Notes: generated from the letters alone by a model not told the origin. Positions 36,112-48,489 are shown, counted from the first letter of the stretch. The stretch: DNA of 64,000 nt from Cyathus striatus (GCA_025738555.1 JAOVFP010000001.1:7936001-8000000); one strand, 5' to 3'. Program-made: numbers and translations.

Positions 36112-36185
36112 TGGCTCAGTTGGTTAAGCGCGCGGTATATTCGATGACTAAGCCATAGCATAGACTTGGGTTCGAAACATATGCG
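36112..36185 (+). ncRNA. tRNA-like sequence beside the right KDZ terminus
   Basis: TGGCTCAGTTGGTTAAGCGC is a near-perfect A box and GGGTTCGAAAC a near-perfect B box ~45 bases on. The anticodon region does not fold clearly and the flanks do not form a full acceptor stem. A tRNA pseudogene or tRNA-derived module is the best call. Confidence 0.55.
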
Positions 36186-36234
36186 ATGCAATTTGTTTTA
36201 TTAATATTACAATAAATGTATAATAAATACTAAT

Positions 36235-36475
36235 AAAAGTCCACATGGATTCTGAGGAAGTCTTTGTTACAGAATTCCGCGTAATCCACACGGAATTTTC
36301 CATTCCGTATAAATCTGTGTGGAATCTGTAAGAATTCCGTACAGAATATTTCCTTCGTTATAATGATGCCTCAGCCAATTCTCGACCTCCCAGATTCCAT
36401 ACAGATTCTGCGTAATCCGCATGGATCTGTATGGATTCTGTACGGATCCGTACAGAACGCCCGGGTAAGCGTAAA
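36235..36475. repeat. right terminal palindrome array of the KDZ element
   Basis: Repeats of GATTCTGTACGGATCC, TTCCGTACAGAAT and CCACACGGAATTTTCC, inverse of the left array, ending CCCGGGTAAGCGTAAA. Confidence 0.78.
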
Positions 36476-36478
36476 GAG

Positions 36479-39265
36479 CTCAGAATTGGGTATATTAAAT
36501 TCTAACCTACACTGTAGCTGTCGAGCAGCTTACTGGTATGATCAAATGTAAGCAATTTGATTTAATTATTTTTATCCATACAACATAACATTAATTATGT
36601 AGGGGGAAAATCATAATGTTTACAGCAGTCGACCTTATCTTTGCATTCCGAGTCAGTGCATGTTAAGGAAACAGCAGAAAAGTGTGTTTTTCATCCAACT
36701 GGCAAATCTACGAATTACTAATCTTCAAAATAACAATAGTTGTATGGTTTTTAGGGATATCTTTAGCTGGTAAGCTATAATAACATTTGTTATTCCCACT
36801 ACCTTTTAAGGTAGTGGGTTTTGGGGAGGTTTGGATTTCCTAATAAGACAATTTGTGGATCGCGTTCGGGATCTCATTTTCAGAGCTTCTGATTGGCTGA
36901 TGCCTTTTTAGGTCTTTTGTGATCGGTTTCCGTAACGTTCTCATCATAATCAACATGTGTGACTGGTCCGTTGTTCCACACCTACTATCTTCTCCTCTCT
37001 CTCCGAATTGATTACTTACAAGATTCAAATATCGACTAGAATCTACAGTACGCCCTCGCATACCCTCTAAATGTAACATCCAAATCGAAACACCCAATCG
37101 TCAGCTAAATTGCCAAACGTGCATCCCGATGTTCAGCAAGCTTCCCCTGCTTGCAAGCTCGAGGAACTATTCCTGTATCTTTGTGGGTTTGAGACACAAA
37201 TTTTTGGGAACCAAAGCCCTTGGTGTGGGGTATTTACTGAGGGTGAGATATTGGAGTACGAGTATAGGTAGGATTTGAGGTATTGGTATGGGTCTGGTGC
37301 GTTTTTTCATCATGTCCACTTCTTCTTTCATCCTCCATCTGCCCTGCTAACTTTTTCTTAGGCCCAGGAAGCAACTCACCTACAAAAAAATGTAATGCTC
37401 CACCATCGCCAAAATTCTATCCTTGAAGGAACTTACAATGCCTTCCCCACTCGTCGTGGCTTTTACACATGATAATCAGATCAACGAGTTGGCTAGTTCC
37501 AGCGGGATATTTGATTCGCAAGCTTCACTTGCGATAGATCAGGTGGTGAAGGGAAGGAGGTATGTGAGTAGTCAGATAAATCCTATGAGGAGGACTATTG
37601 CATTGGAGTGGTTGAGCCGTAAGGGGAGGGGGTATGTGAGACTGAGACTGAATGATGCTGTTCATTGTATGCCTTCCTCTTAGATGTTACTTAAATGTGA
37701 CCCTGTACAAAGGAGTGGTGAAACCTAAATTCACTTTAGAATCAATAAAATGCATGTAAGTCCTACAAATTTAATTTTACTGCTCTTAAATTAAGGAATA
37801 ATGTACTGTACTTCTCGTGAACTATGGATATCAACTTTTTAGAACAGGAATGTTACTTGGAGTAAAGATATTACACAATCAAGGTTCGACAAGTTGAAGT
37901 TCTGCAAATGCGTATATTCATCTGACTTGTTCATATCATCAAGTTATTATGTTCATCTCGGCCATCTCAGCACGCTCCCTGACACCCTTCGCCCCCCACC
38001 CCCGTCGCTACAATTCTCTCCATTCAATAAGAACAGAGGGCACCACTGTGGAGGATATGAAACAGACCTGAGCAACCGACGGAGCGCTCAACAACGCACA
38101 AACTCGTTCTGAACATCGGCACTCAAGATTTAACCATCCTCATATCTACATCTCAACATATCCCTTCTTCCTTCCTCATCTTTTAATTCATTCGCTTCAC
38201 TCTATTCTAAAAAAATTAATGTTTCGTCTTCCTTAAACAAAACTTCAATTATTATCTTGTCCTGGCCTTACTTATTCTCAACCCGCTGTTTTTAGGTATA
38301 TCCTTTCTTTTCTTTTTTATTTACATTGTATATCTAGGCATGTAGCAATTCAGTGAAGTTGATCACCTCGAGTCGTCCTCTAAGTAATTCGTATTCGTTC
38401 TTTGTCGCTGTGTACAACGTTCTGCATCTCTATATTCGCTCCAACTCGTCGTGCAAGCTCAATTGCTCAAATATCTTCTCAGAACTTCATCCCGAAGTTC
38501 TATCTTTTACTGCATCTTTATTCTTCTTGTATACGTTGCTAACTACCTTATTCTATTACCTTAGAAACCTTACGCTGAACAAACGCACCAGTGACTTTCA
38601 TTTCTTTGCATAAGAACCTTCAATCACAAGTTCACCCCCCCACACGTCTCACGAAACCATGTTGATGATCTGTAAAATGTTGTTTGCTAAACATATAAAG
38701 TAGATTAGATAACTAACAGTAATAGGATGAAGTTAAGGAACTCACGGTATCCTTTGATTTACCCATCACACTGAGACAAAAGTTCAGAGAGATGGCTCCA
38801 ACAGATATAAAAGTGAAAGTTAATTCAACCATACAAAGCTACTCAAGTCATAGTAAATATAACTTAAATTAGGTGGTAGTGGGCCCTGCCGCTTGCCGGC
38901 CCTATTTCTTTATTTAAAACTGATGTGCATGTCAAACTAATTAGCAGAATTTTTGGTGAGTTAAATAAAATGCCTATAACATAATTGTTGCACTGCAATC
39001 ATTATTTCTAGATACTCTTCACTTCTTCCATACTACCTGCCATTGCATACAGTACAAATCTTATTGAAGCTCCAGGATTGATATGTGTCATAAACAGTCT
39101 TGAAAATGCCAGCCTTCTCGACTTGCTAGCAACCTTTTCTTATGGAGTCAGCCTTGCCATCCATTGTATTTCCACTTCAACTTTACAGGATCATCGACTT
39201 ATTATCTGTCAACAGCTACTATGTTTTTACTTACAATTTTAAGTATAAAGTCTTTTGGTATGCTG
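36479..39265 (+). pseudogene. DUF6533-like gene, copy B, interrupted
   Basis: 36479-36791 matches 18950-19245 of copy A closely (cysteine/tryptophan exon, then the FAFRVSAC exon, here with an early stop in its reading). 38914-39260 continues with the part equivalent to 19257-19580 (TYYLSTATMFLLTIL). Between them lies the 2.1-kb element X2. The 5' third is missing where the KDZ element abuts, and the 3' end diverges after 39240 into another repeat. Non-functional. Confidence 0.8.
36792..38913 (+). mobile_element. Helentron-like element X2
   Basis: 5' end CCCACTACC and GGTAGTGGG as a hairpin; 3' end GGTAGTGGGCCC, hairpin GCCGCTTGCCGGC and CTATTTCTTTAT. It is inserted in copy B, and comparison with copy A (around 19250) shows the empty site, placing both ends within a few bases. 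The interior shares only the 5' ~200 bases with X1. Inner ORFs (37441-37683 +, and 38353-38613 +, the latter with hydrophobic stretches) have no recognised domain and could be captured exons. Confidence 0.72.
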
Positions 39266-39289
39266 GTAGTACTGTCAGATAGTACTAGG

Positions 39290-40450
39290 AATGTCAAGCT
39301 ACAGATACGAATGAGTAATGGTCTCCGGCTGCGCTGCGTACCAGGGTACATATCCCCTTCTTCCCCGTCCTTTCCCTTCCTGTGATTACCTTCCACTTTC
39401 CACCTTCCACTTCTACTATCCTTTGTTCGCGTCCTCAATGCTGACGCTATCCCCTATCCGTTGTAGCCACCCCTCCCCTGCAGCCTCCCTCATCACAAGG
39501 CACCCATCCATATCCACCCGTCGCACTTTACTCAAGTCAACCCCCGAATGATCCTTCAAAACCCCAAATCGTTCTACGCCCACAACAATCATGTGCTAGA
39601 GCCCCACCATCAGTTCTGTCATAGTACAATTTAGTGACTTGAACGCGAGGACGTGGACTCACGTTGCGTTACGTACTAGAGTATGTTTTCCTGCGTTTTC
39701 CCTTCTTTCTCGTTCCTTCATTTCGCTTCCCACCTTTATCGTTTATCGTTAGTTTCCCTCCTATACTCTCCATCGTTTGTGTCCTCGACGCTGACGCTAT
39801 ACGCATTACGCCAGCATGTCACTGATAAAAGGGAAAGCGCAGCCCGCGCTTTACGGGATTTCGTGAAGACTGCTTTTCCCAGATCGTCCATCAGTGTAGG
39901 TAGTAGTCCGAGATCGGATACGAGGGTGCTGTGGTGAAAGGGGTGTGAACTTCTTTCTCCTGTGATAAGTGTGGACGGGCCGAAAGCCAAGGTGATGGCA
40001 AGGCAGAGGGAGGGATAGAGTGGGGCTGTAGCTTGTCGTGCGAGGAGAAGGTAAAATGTGCACGCTACTGCTAGGTACAGGAAGGAGAAGGATTGAGAGA
40101 GGTCAGAAGCGTGTACGGCGTGCTTCGGTCGGTTAATGTGCCTGTCGGCTCTTCCGCTTGCTTCCACGTTCCCGTTACCTTCAACTACGCCCTCCCTATT
40201 CCCATCACCCTCAGTGCCGTCAGTAGCAACACTAGGATGTGCCGGTACTGTCTCCCGCTGCGAAGCCCAAGGGAGAACACTTAAAATACCATTCTCCAGA
40301 GGAGCTCGGTCGGAGAAGCCATCCCGATTTGAATTGCACCACCCCGGTCCCGAAAGAGGTTCGTGCTGGTTTACGATCGTTTGAATAGTAGAGATATAGA
40401 AAAAGGAGATAGGAAATGCAAACGGTAGCGGGGACAAGCAGGGACATAGC
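39290..40450. repeat. 1.1-kb segmental repeat, copy 1
   Basis: Direct copy of about 46940-48060. It starts with TCTCCSGCTGCGCTG and passes through CGTCCTCAAYG and GGCACCC..CGTCGCAC. The last part encodes on the minus strand a fragment with hydrophobic segments (ACTFYLLLARQATAPLYPSL). It may be a decayed host gene plus flank. Low-level divergence suggests an old duplication. Confidence 0.7.
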
Positions 40451-40739
40451 AGCCCTGAGGGATGCACACTATGCATCCTGTCTCAATTAGGTCCATGGCA
40501 GCTGTCGATAAGCAGTTGCCTCTAAAAAATACTATACACCAGCACACACTGCAGCCACCATTTTATCCCCATAGTTATATTATGCACACTAACACGTGCT
40601 CCATAACGCATACAAATGGGCTCGGTTTTACATAACCATATCGCTGGTGAAAAACTGCGGGATCGGGGAGACAGAAGTTCGAACAACTTGAACGTAAACT
40701 TGATGATATAATATCCCTCACTCGATCCATCCGGACCAT

Positions 40740-41000
40740 GGCGACGCCGATGCTAAATGTGTTTAAGGTCAATTTTGACGACGAACAGGTGGAAGGCGAC
40801 GGAGTCACGATGCGCCAATTATATTACCTATCTCCCTGCCTACATTATGGTTTCAATCCAGACTTTTTTTTTTTCATTTTTCCGAAGATAACAACGGAGA
40901 TCATTCAGGATTCGAAGAAGATGATGGTGTAACACACCTTGTTCCGCCGCTTCCGACGCTGACGCCTGATATGGAGGATGGAGAGGCTAGGAGTACCATG
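40740..41000 (+). pseudogene. acidic-motif gene fragment, copy 1
   Basis: Frame pieces read FSEDNNGD then FEEDDG and LVPPLPTLTPDMEDGE. Related fragments occur at 44925-44690 (minus) and ~50550-50680 (plus). Unknown protein; frameshifted here. Confidence 0.5.
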
Positions 41001-41234
41001 TGACGCCTGTTGCGGATATGTTGAGAAGGCCATAGGTCAGGGTGTAATTGGGCTGTTTGATGTAATCAATACGACACGACGAAAATTCACCAACCATCGA
41101 TATTTATTTGCTCCCCCGGAAGCAGACCAACTCGGTGACTAGCTATGTGTATTAAATGGCTTGGTAGTACATGTATCCTCTAAGTAATTAGTATAGTAGT
41201 ATTGATCAATGATGCCATCTACCACTCTGGAAGT
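41001..41234. other. shared 3' flank of DUF6533-like copies
   Basis: Matches the DNA downstream of copy E (50268-50420) in inverted orientation, so it moved with the gene. Confidence 0.6.
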
Positions 41235-43010
41235 CTAAACCAGATCCATTTCATGTTCGTCTCTAGAGTTGTAGATTGTATCAAGCGCAGGGCGAGCAAA
41301 GAAAATAGACCGCGACAAGGAAGGAGCGCTTCCACTTCCATCCACATCTGACGTTTTCCGCAAATTCAATATCAATCGAGATCCCTGATGAATTCTAAAT
41401 TTTCCATTATTGGAACGAATGGATTTTAACTGACCATAAATGACTGCATTGCATAGTAGCATCTATAAAGGTATTAGAAAGGTTTACATCGGCAACAGTG
41501 CAGAAAGGATTTACTGGATAAAGTACATATAAAATGTATACCCTTTAGGATTGATCGAACTCCACGTCTGAAGTACCACCGATACTAAACAGATGCTCAT
41601 TAGAAAACTACTTGAACTTATCTGTAAATATCTCTTACCCAGAACAATAAAGAAGTACAATGTTCCATCACGCACAAGGGATGTCATAATAGGGAAGTTG
41701 CTTCTTCTACTATGCAATAAGTTTCGCAGTCCGCCTTGAATAGCACTGATATCCTTCCAAAATCTGAAAATGGTAAGTAGAAACATTAGAACTGATGACA
41801 GAATTTAAGTAAATGCTCATGGACGTTGAAGTGAACATACGATGGACGGCAATGTTGACTCCGAAATAAACGTTTGATAGTGAGCTGAGAAGGGTATCAT
41901 CAAGATTATTCCAAGAGCATGTAAATCCTGGAATTTCGATAAGATTCATGTTTATTAAAATTCCAAATAATATGGAATAAGCTAGGAGTATCTAAAAATG
42001 ATGATTAGAGTACAACAATGCAGTAGGCAGTTATATATTTATCGCACCGAAAATTGTGCTAGTTCATTTCCACTTGCACATCAGCCATAATTGACAAATA
42101 GTACTACAACTTACTGAGTAAACATAGTGCTAGAAACCACACCACTGTGTTGTTATTATAAGATCAGTACATCGTATATTTGCATAAAAGTTAGATGGAA
42201 GGCATACTTTTTCTGCTGTTCCCGTAACATGCACTCACTCGGAATGCAAAGATAACGTCCATTACTGTACTCAGTATAATTGATCCCCTATACGACTGCC
42301 GTTATGTTAATGGAATATGATTAAATCGACTTCCATACATTTGATCATGCCAGAAAGCTGCTTTACAGCTACAGTTTCTGGTTAGAATCTTTATAAATTT
42401 AATTATTCTCCTATAATTACAACTTATTCCATAGATTTAGTTTATAAGACTGTAAATTCGTATGGGAATTACTGACATTATTTGATACGTTTCCGAGTAC
42501 TTGAAAGGATGGTGCTAGAAAAATGTAATTTAGCTGAACTCTTTCATATTGATGAAACTCTTATTACGAATGAATGAGCTGATTCTGCAGGGCTTATAAA
42601 TATGATGTTTTAGTAAAGAAACAAAACTTACAAGAGATACATAAGACAGTAGTATCTTGCTAGAATATAAAGAAGCTTAGGAATGGACCATTTCATTCCG
42701 CTGAATAAAAGGGCAAGGCTTTGAGATATATACTCTATGATTTGATAGCCATCTTACCACCAGATGTATTTAACCTAAAAGATGTTAGATGTTATATGTA
42801 ACTTTCATAAAGTTTGAGTAATTTTACCTCATCAAAAAAGCAGTAAACAATATCATACGCGAGAGAAGATATAATGGCAACTGAATTATAAATAGCAGGA
42901 AACTAAGATTCGACATATAATAACTCACTGTTGACAGTGTTTAGTATTCTGCTATTATACACAAAGCTAATAATTTCTTCAAAGGGATAACCGAAGTAAG
43001 TGTCGCTCAT
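41235..43010 (-). CDS. DUF6533-like membrane protein, copy C
   Basis: Minus strand from ATG at 43010 (MSDTYFGYPFEEIISF) to TAG at 41237. Exons read SLAYDIVYCFFDE, VKYIW, GMKWSIPKLLYILARYYC, then the FAFRVSAC-equivalent exon near 42255-42200. Next come MNLIEIPGFTCSWNNLDD with YFGVNIAVH (~41950-41840), FLLTIFRFWKDISAIQGGLRN with SLVRDGTLYFFIVLG (~41785-41640), VVLQTWSSINPKG (~41570), AVIYGQLKSIRSN and GSRLILNLRK, ending SRDEHEMDLV. The splice pattern matches copies A and E. These are DUF6533 hallmarks (DEVxxIW, LVRDGTLYF, GSRLILNLRK) in a roughly seven-span membrane protein of unknown function. It is probably intact, but two exons (42560-42480) rely on weak donors. Confidence 0.68.
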
Positions 43011-43740
43011 CTTGAAGTTGTAAAATGTCTAGGGGCAAGAGACACTAGATATACACCACTTCTATTATATATATGTGTTTTGAGCTTGCTAACACTTATA
43101 TAGCTTACTTTCACTAATGACAGAACTTCGATACTACCTCACAGCTTAAATATATTAACGCTTGTACAAGATATGAGACATCAGTTGTACATGTAACCGG
43201 TAGCTAGAAGCTTCTAGTAGAGTGTCACGGGGGCGACCAGAAATCTGAGATCTATACGTTAAGGAATGTCTTCCACCTGGAATCTTGACCAGATGATCTA
43301 CTAATTCACCGTATAATTTTAGGTCTTCAGGCGGGTTTGAAAATAGCAAAAAAAGAGATCCGCCTGACCCCGTACCGGGGGAAGGCGCACTAACACTCCA
43401 CCGTCCCTCGAGTAAAACGGTCGAACAAATGGGAATTGTGTTGGTGTACGATTGTTTCAGTATTCTAATTGTAGAGATGTTGAAGGAGAAAGAAATGCAG
43501 ATGGTAGCCGGGACAAGCGGGGAAACAGCCCCCGAACGATGCATCCTGTCTCAACCATCTGAGGGCCATTCCTCCCCCGGACCACGGACCAATATCAGTC
43601 CTCACATTCTCCCTTCCACTCATCTGCAAGCAACGCCCTCCCACCACTCCTATCCTACCCGGAGTCAACGTGGCTCACAGCTCGTATCCCGTACCCAGGG
43701 GCCATCACCGGTAAACCTGGCATTCGCATCCTGATGTGCA
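43011..43740. promoter_or_regulatory. 5' flank of copy C, shared with copies D and E
   Basis: Contains CTTCTAGTAGAGTGYCAC, the CGGTAGCTAG block and the TTGAAGGAGAAAGAAATGCAG block. These recur in inverted or direct form at 44030, 48100-48330 and 40370-40480. A TATATATA run lies 50-60 bases before the ATG. No gene of its own. Confidence 0.55.
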
Positions 43741-44019
43741 CCGTCACTGCAGACTCTCTCTCTCCCTATTGATGTTTGAAGAGATCCTAGCGGAGTCCCA
43801 GTCCCGGGGTCACAATTATCATTCGTTCGACCGCTTCGATCGAAGGACGGAAGTGCCTTAGTGCGCCTTCCCTTGGTACGGGGTTAGTACTATGCGTCTC
43901 TTTTTTTGTATCCTTTTCAAACCCGTTTGAAGGCCTAAAATTATACGTTGGATCAGAAGGTCATGAGGTCGACATGCAGGTGGAAGATATTTCTTTAGTG
44001 CATAGATATCAAATCTCTG
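43741..44019. other. repeat flank, no gene
   Basis: GC-mixed segment resembling the reverse complement of 43300-43440. Confidence 0.4.
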
Positions 44020-44354
44020 GTTGTCTCTGTGAAACTCTACTAGAAGCAGCTAGTTACCGTTTACATATACAACTGATATCTCAGTACACGCGTAAATATA
44101 TGTACGCTGTGAGGTAGTATCGAATTTCTGTCATTAGTGAAACTAGCTATATAGGTGCTAGCAAGCTCAACACAAATATATATAGAAAATTTATAATTCA
44201 TCAGGAGCCTCTGTTAATACTCAATTTATGGAAAACATTAGATGTTGATGGAAGTGGAAGTGCTCCTTTCATGTTGCAGTCGATTTTCTTTGCTCGCCTT
44301 GCACCTGGTACAACATGCAACTCTGGAGATGAACATGAGATGAATCTGGTTTAG
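44020..44354 (+). pseudogene. DUF6533-like copy D: promoter joined to last exon
   Basis: 44030-44190 matches the leaders of copies A and E up to the TATATATA run. It is then directly joined (near 44190) to the last-exon sequence (TLDVDGSGSAP, IFFARLAPGTT, DEHEMNLV) ending at TAG 44352-44354. The whole body between leader and last exon is missing. Confidence 0.75.
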
Positions 44355-46930
44355 ACTTCCAAAGTGGTAGATAGCATCATTGATCAATGCTATACTATTT
44401 CTTTATAGGATACATGTATCTAAGCTATCCAATACACATAGCTGATCTTCTGACAAGTCATACACGAAACTTTGCACAAGAGAAAAGTCAGGCCTTGTTG
44501 GTGTCATGCCGTGACGTACCCAAGTTGAAGCGCCAGGTCACGCAGGTGATGCCTTGTTGGCATCATCTCGGCGCTTACACAGCACACCCCAACATATAAA
44601 CCAGTAAGGCCGACAAGCGGCAAGGCTCGCTAGGCCCCCAACCTCCTAACGACCTTCTCCAAGTCCTATGCGCCAAGCATCATATCCTTCTCCCTGACCT
44701 CCTAATCTTCTCATTGAAATTAAAATCATCCTCCATGTCTGGTGGCAGTCCCGTAGGCGGTGGAACGAGCCGGTTTATATCCTCCTCCTCTTGGAATTCC
44801 GTGTCGTCACCATCGTTGTCTTCGGAGAAGGGAAATGAAATAGTGTGGATGGAGTCGAGAGCGAAGATGTAGGTAAGAAGGCGAGTAATCAAACTGTAAA
44901 AATACGAATAGGCATGTCGGCTCAAAGACCTGTGAATGTCATAGTCCTATCCTCCTACTGAGCCGAAAGCGGACTGGAAGGAGATCCCAACCAAAGCCCC
45001 CCATTCAAAACAAAACTGTCGGATTCGAATGCAGGTGATAGACCTGAAAAAGGTCTGGTGGAATACGGTCTTTGAAGCGTCCTTGCTGTCGTTGATAGCG
45101 CTGGTGACGAGGACGGTACCGATGGGGCAGGTGATGAGGAGGGTGCTTCAGGCTTCAGAGGGTGATGAGAATGGCGAAGGTAGTGGTAACTAGGACTGCT
45201 GAAGGCAGCGGGAACGTGAAAGCAGGTCGAAGGGGAGACGCATTGACCCCAGGACGCTCTTCATCCTCTCCAAACTCCAACGTTCTCTCGATGACGCAGT
45301 AGCAGTTCCCACGTTCTCTCCTCCATACGAACCACAGGTTAAATAAAGCCCCTCATCTGCCTAGCCTGGCCACGCCCATCACTCGAGAAACAAGACTGCA
45401 CCTGGTGGAGAACTCCAATCTGCCCTCCGATCTCCTACTACCTTCCATTTCGCTACTGGAGTTGGTGGGGGCAGTACCGTCAGAAGAAGCAGACACGACC
45501 TATTTCCAAAGCAAGCAAAATATGCGGATGCAAACCAATATGTTTGCTTATTATCCGGGGCATGCTTATACCTACGTGCCATAGGTACGTGGCTGTTGTA
45601 TGCATGGTATGATAGTATGATTCAGGAGGTTCTGAACAGGCCGTGTAGTTGTGTGGGGTGGTTCGGGTGAGGGTGCGTGTGTGTGTGCATGCCTTGAGCT
45701 GAAGAAGGGGCGTGGCATAAGCTGTGTTGCTAAACGGGAAGTAGGGTCAGCATTAAGGACACGAAAGAAGGAGGGTGAAGTGGAAGAATGAAGGGATGTA
45801 AGGAACGGATGAAGTCAGAAGAACGTACCTGAGAACCTAGCACAAGTGGTCGTACCCAGAAGGCTGGCACTCGCTGTACGCGCCACACTCAGCCTACACT
45901 GCAGAGAAACGACCGACACTGAACTGGCGTAACAGATTCATTCACGCGGAATAATACGGGAAGTAGGGTTAGGGTCATATCTCGCGCGACGGAGAACTCT
46001 GCGGGACGGATTACCGTTGCACATAGGAACCTTCGACGAGTTCACCATATCCACAGAGCAGTGGATAGGAGGGAAGGCGGATACCGTAGCGGAATAGGTA
46101 TAGGAGAGGGAACTAACCTCTCCCTCTACCCATTAGCCGAAAATAGATCCAGACTCGAATGGGGATGATGCTGTGCTGGACTCCAGGACGATCTTTGAAA
46201 TGTTCGCATCATCCTTAACCGTGTAGGTGCTAGTGGCGCTGAGGATACCGCTGGAGCGGGTGAGGAGGAGAGGGAAGGTGTTGTTGGGTGAAATGGATGG
46301 TAGTCGAGTTGTTGAAAGCAACAGGAACGAGGGCGAGAGTGGAAGATGAGACAAGATCGTCCCAGACGCATGGACACTCCTCTTCCACTAACATTCGCAC
46401 GCACTTCTGTCTGTCGGACCAATAGTTTGCATGATCTCCCTTTCACTCCCAACTCCCCCGTCCCTCCTTATCCTTCCCCTCGCTTAGTCACGCTCATAGC
46501 TTGAGGAAGATGATTGAAGTTCTCTCAACACTCTCGTCCTCTAGATCCCATGTCACGCAAAAGGATGGGCGTGAACAACTGCATTTTCTTTCTATGGTTG
46601 GTAGGCGTACATGTTGTGGAACACGGGTGCTGTTGTCGTGTGCGTAACGACATTAATATTTATTCATCTGCCGGGTACGTGTGTTACAATCCTTGCAAGA
46701 GGCCTTGGAAGATGAACGAAAGGAGAGTAAGGAGAAGAGGGGGAGGGGCGACTCAAACGAGTGGCTGTGCAACGCACACTTCAACTTCACGTGATGCAAG
46801 TCAGATGCCGAATGGCCGAGGTTAGTAGTTACATCCCTTAAATTGTGGTCCTGTTTCTTTGGTCGCTATTTTTATTGTACTAGGACATACTTGGTTGTAT
46901 TCCAACTGGTGAAATGCCACTCGAGTTCAG
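44355..46930. other. no intact gene; repeat fragments
   Basis: Holds an inverted copy of the acidic-motif fragment (44925-44690 minus: FPFSEDNDGDD, LVPPPTGLPPDMEDD), a GCCGACAAGCGGC hairpin at 44610 like the X-element 3' ends but without their other parts, the GTCGGATTCGAATG block (45017), and the GTGGCTGTG..CGAATGGCCGAGG block (46755). ORFs are short and repeat-derived. Confidence 0.5.
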
Positions 46931-46939
46931 CGACTTGAA

Positions 46940-48060
46940 AGGGATGTCGTGGTCTCCCGCTGCGCTGTGAACTAGGGTACGTCTCTTCTTCCTCGTTCCT
47001 TCTCTTTCCTTCCCGCCTTTATCTTCCACCCACCTTCACTCTCTTTTGTTCACGTCCTCAACGATAACGCTGTCCTCTATCCGCTAGAACCATTCATCCC
47101 CCACAGCCTACCTCGTCACATGGCACCCCGTCGCACTCTACTCAAACCAACCCCAGAATCGTCTCTGAGAACCCCTTAATCGCTTACGCCCACAATGACT
47201 GTGTGCGAGAGCCGTGCTATCAGTTCTGACATAGTACAACCTAGCGACTTGGGCGAGATCTCTCGTCGTACCGCGTGCTAGTACGTTATCACCTCCTCCT
47301 CACCGCCCTCACCGCCCTCCTCCTACTTTACTCTCCTACCTCCCACCTTTACTCTCCTATGTTCATGTCCTCAACACTGATGATATACTCTATTTGCTAG
47401 CACCACCCCTCCCCGACAGCATAGCTATGCACAAGACACCCGTCCCACTCCGGTGACAAAAAATACGAATGGACCTTCAGTACATGGAGTCCCTAATCGC
47501 ATTACGCGTGGCATGTTAGCGATAAAAAGAAAATGCAGCCCGCGTCGCCGTTTTACGTGATTTCGTGGAGACTGCTTCTTCCTGCATCTTCCACCAGCGT
47601 AAGTAGTAGTCTGGGGTCGGATATGAGAGTGCTGTAGAGAGCTGCGATCTTCTTCTTCCAGTGATGAACGCGGACGGCCCGAAGGCCAGAACGATGGCGA
47701 GGCAGAGGGAAGAGAGGATGCGGTGTAGCGCGTGGTTCGTGTGCGCAATGTTTCTAGGTCCAGGAAGGAGAAGGTTAGAGTTTCAGAGGACATAACGTGT
47801 ACGGCGTTCGTCTGTCGACTAATGTGTCCCTCTCCTCTTCCGCTTGCTTCCACATTCCCGTTGCCCTCAACTACACCCTCCCCATTCCCATCTCCCTCAG
47901 TGCCATCAGCAGTAACACCAGGACCGGTACTGTCTCCCGTAGGGAAACTTGGTGGAGGGACGGATTATGTCCTGGGACTGGGACTCCGCTGGGATCTCTC
48001 TCTTCACAGATCGTTAGGGACAGAGAGTGTTTGTAGTTATTAAATCGCAATGGAATATGC
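46940..48060. repeat. 1.1-kb segmental repeat, copy 2
   Basis: Direct copy of 39290-40450, placed upstream of DUF6533-like copy E. It ends with the minus-strand fragment beginning MEASGRGEGHISRQTNAVH, whose equivalent at 40.2 kb reads VEASGRADRHINRPKHAVH. Confidence 0.72.
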
Positions 48061-48489
48061 ACGCGGAGCTGCGAACAACAACCGTGGTACACACCAGGAT
48101 GGGGGCCCCGCTACGATCTGCATTCCTATCTCCTTCAACATCTCTACTATTTTAGAATACTCAAACGGTCGTAAACGAGCACGTACCTCTTTCGGGGCCA
48201 CAATTCCCGTTCGAATTCTACCGTTTCGATCGAGGGACAGAGGAGTGTTAGTGCGTAAACGCATAGATCTCAAATTTCTGGTTGTCTGTGGCACTCTACT
48301 AGAAGCTACTAGTTACCGGTTATGTATATGTACAACTAATGTTTCATATCTTGTGGCAAGTTTTAATATGCTGTGGTATGTTGGAAGTTCCGTCATTAGT
48401 TAAACTAAGCTACATAGGTGGTAGCAAGCTTAAGCCATATATATATAGAAGTGATGTATGTCGAGTGCCTCTTACCCCTAGACTTCACA
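48061..48489 (+). promoter_or_regulatory. leader of copy E
   Basis: Shares CTCTACTAGAAGCTACTAGT, CCGTCATTAGT and TATATATAGAAG with the leaders of copies A, C and D. The TATATATA run is about 45 bases upstream of the ATG. Confidence 0.5.

Larger units (their letters stand above)
28231..36475. mobile_element. KDZ (Dileera-like) DNA transposon
   Basis: The left tip TTTACACTCCCCC and the reverse complement of the right tip (TTTACGCTTACCC) align over ~32 bases with about 25 matches, including TCTGTACRGATCC. Inside are minus-strand genes for a KDZ transposase and a companion protein, plus minisatellites. Both ends carry arrays of RATYCTGYRCAGAAT-type palindromes. No convincing TSD is seen. The right tip abuts sequence of DUF6533-like copy B, so the element probably inserted there. 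Confidence 0.72.

Noticed and set aside
36112..36185. A functional tRNA gene
   Set aside because: A and B boxes are good, but the acceptor and anticodon stems do not pair convincingly.
44605..44630. A fourth Helentron-like 3' end (GCCGACAAGCGGC hairpin)
   Set aside because: It lacks the GGTAGTGGGCCC part, and no 5' partner was found, so it is listed only as a related hairpin.
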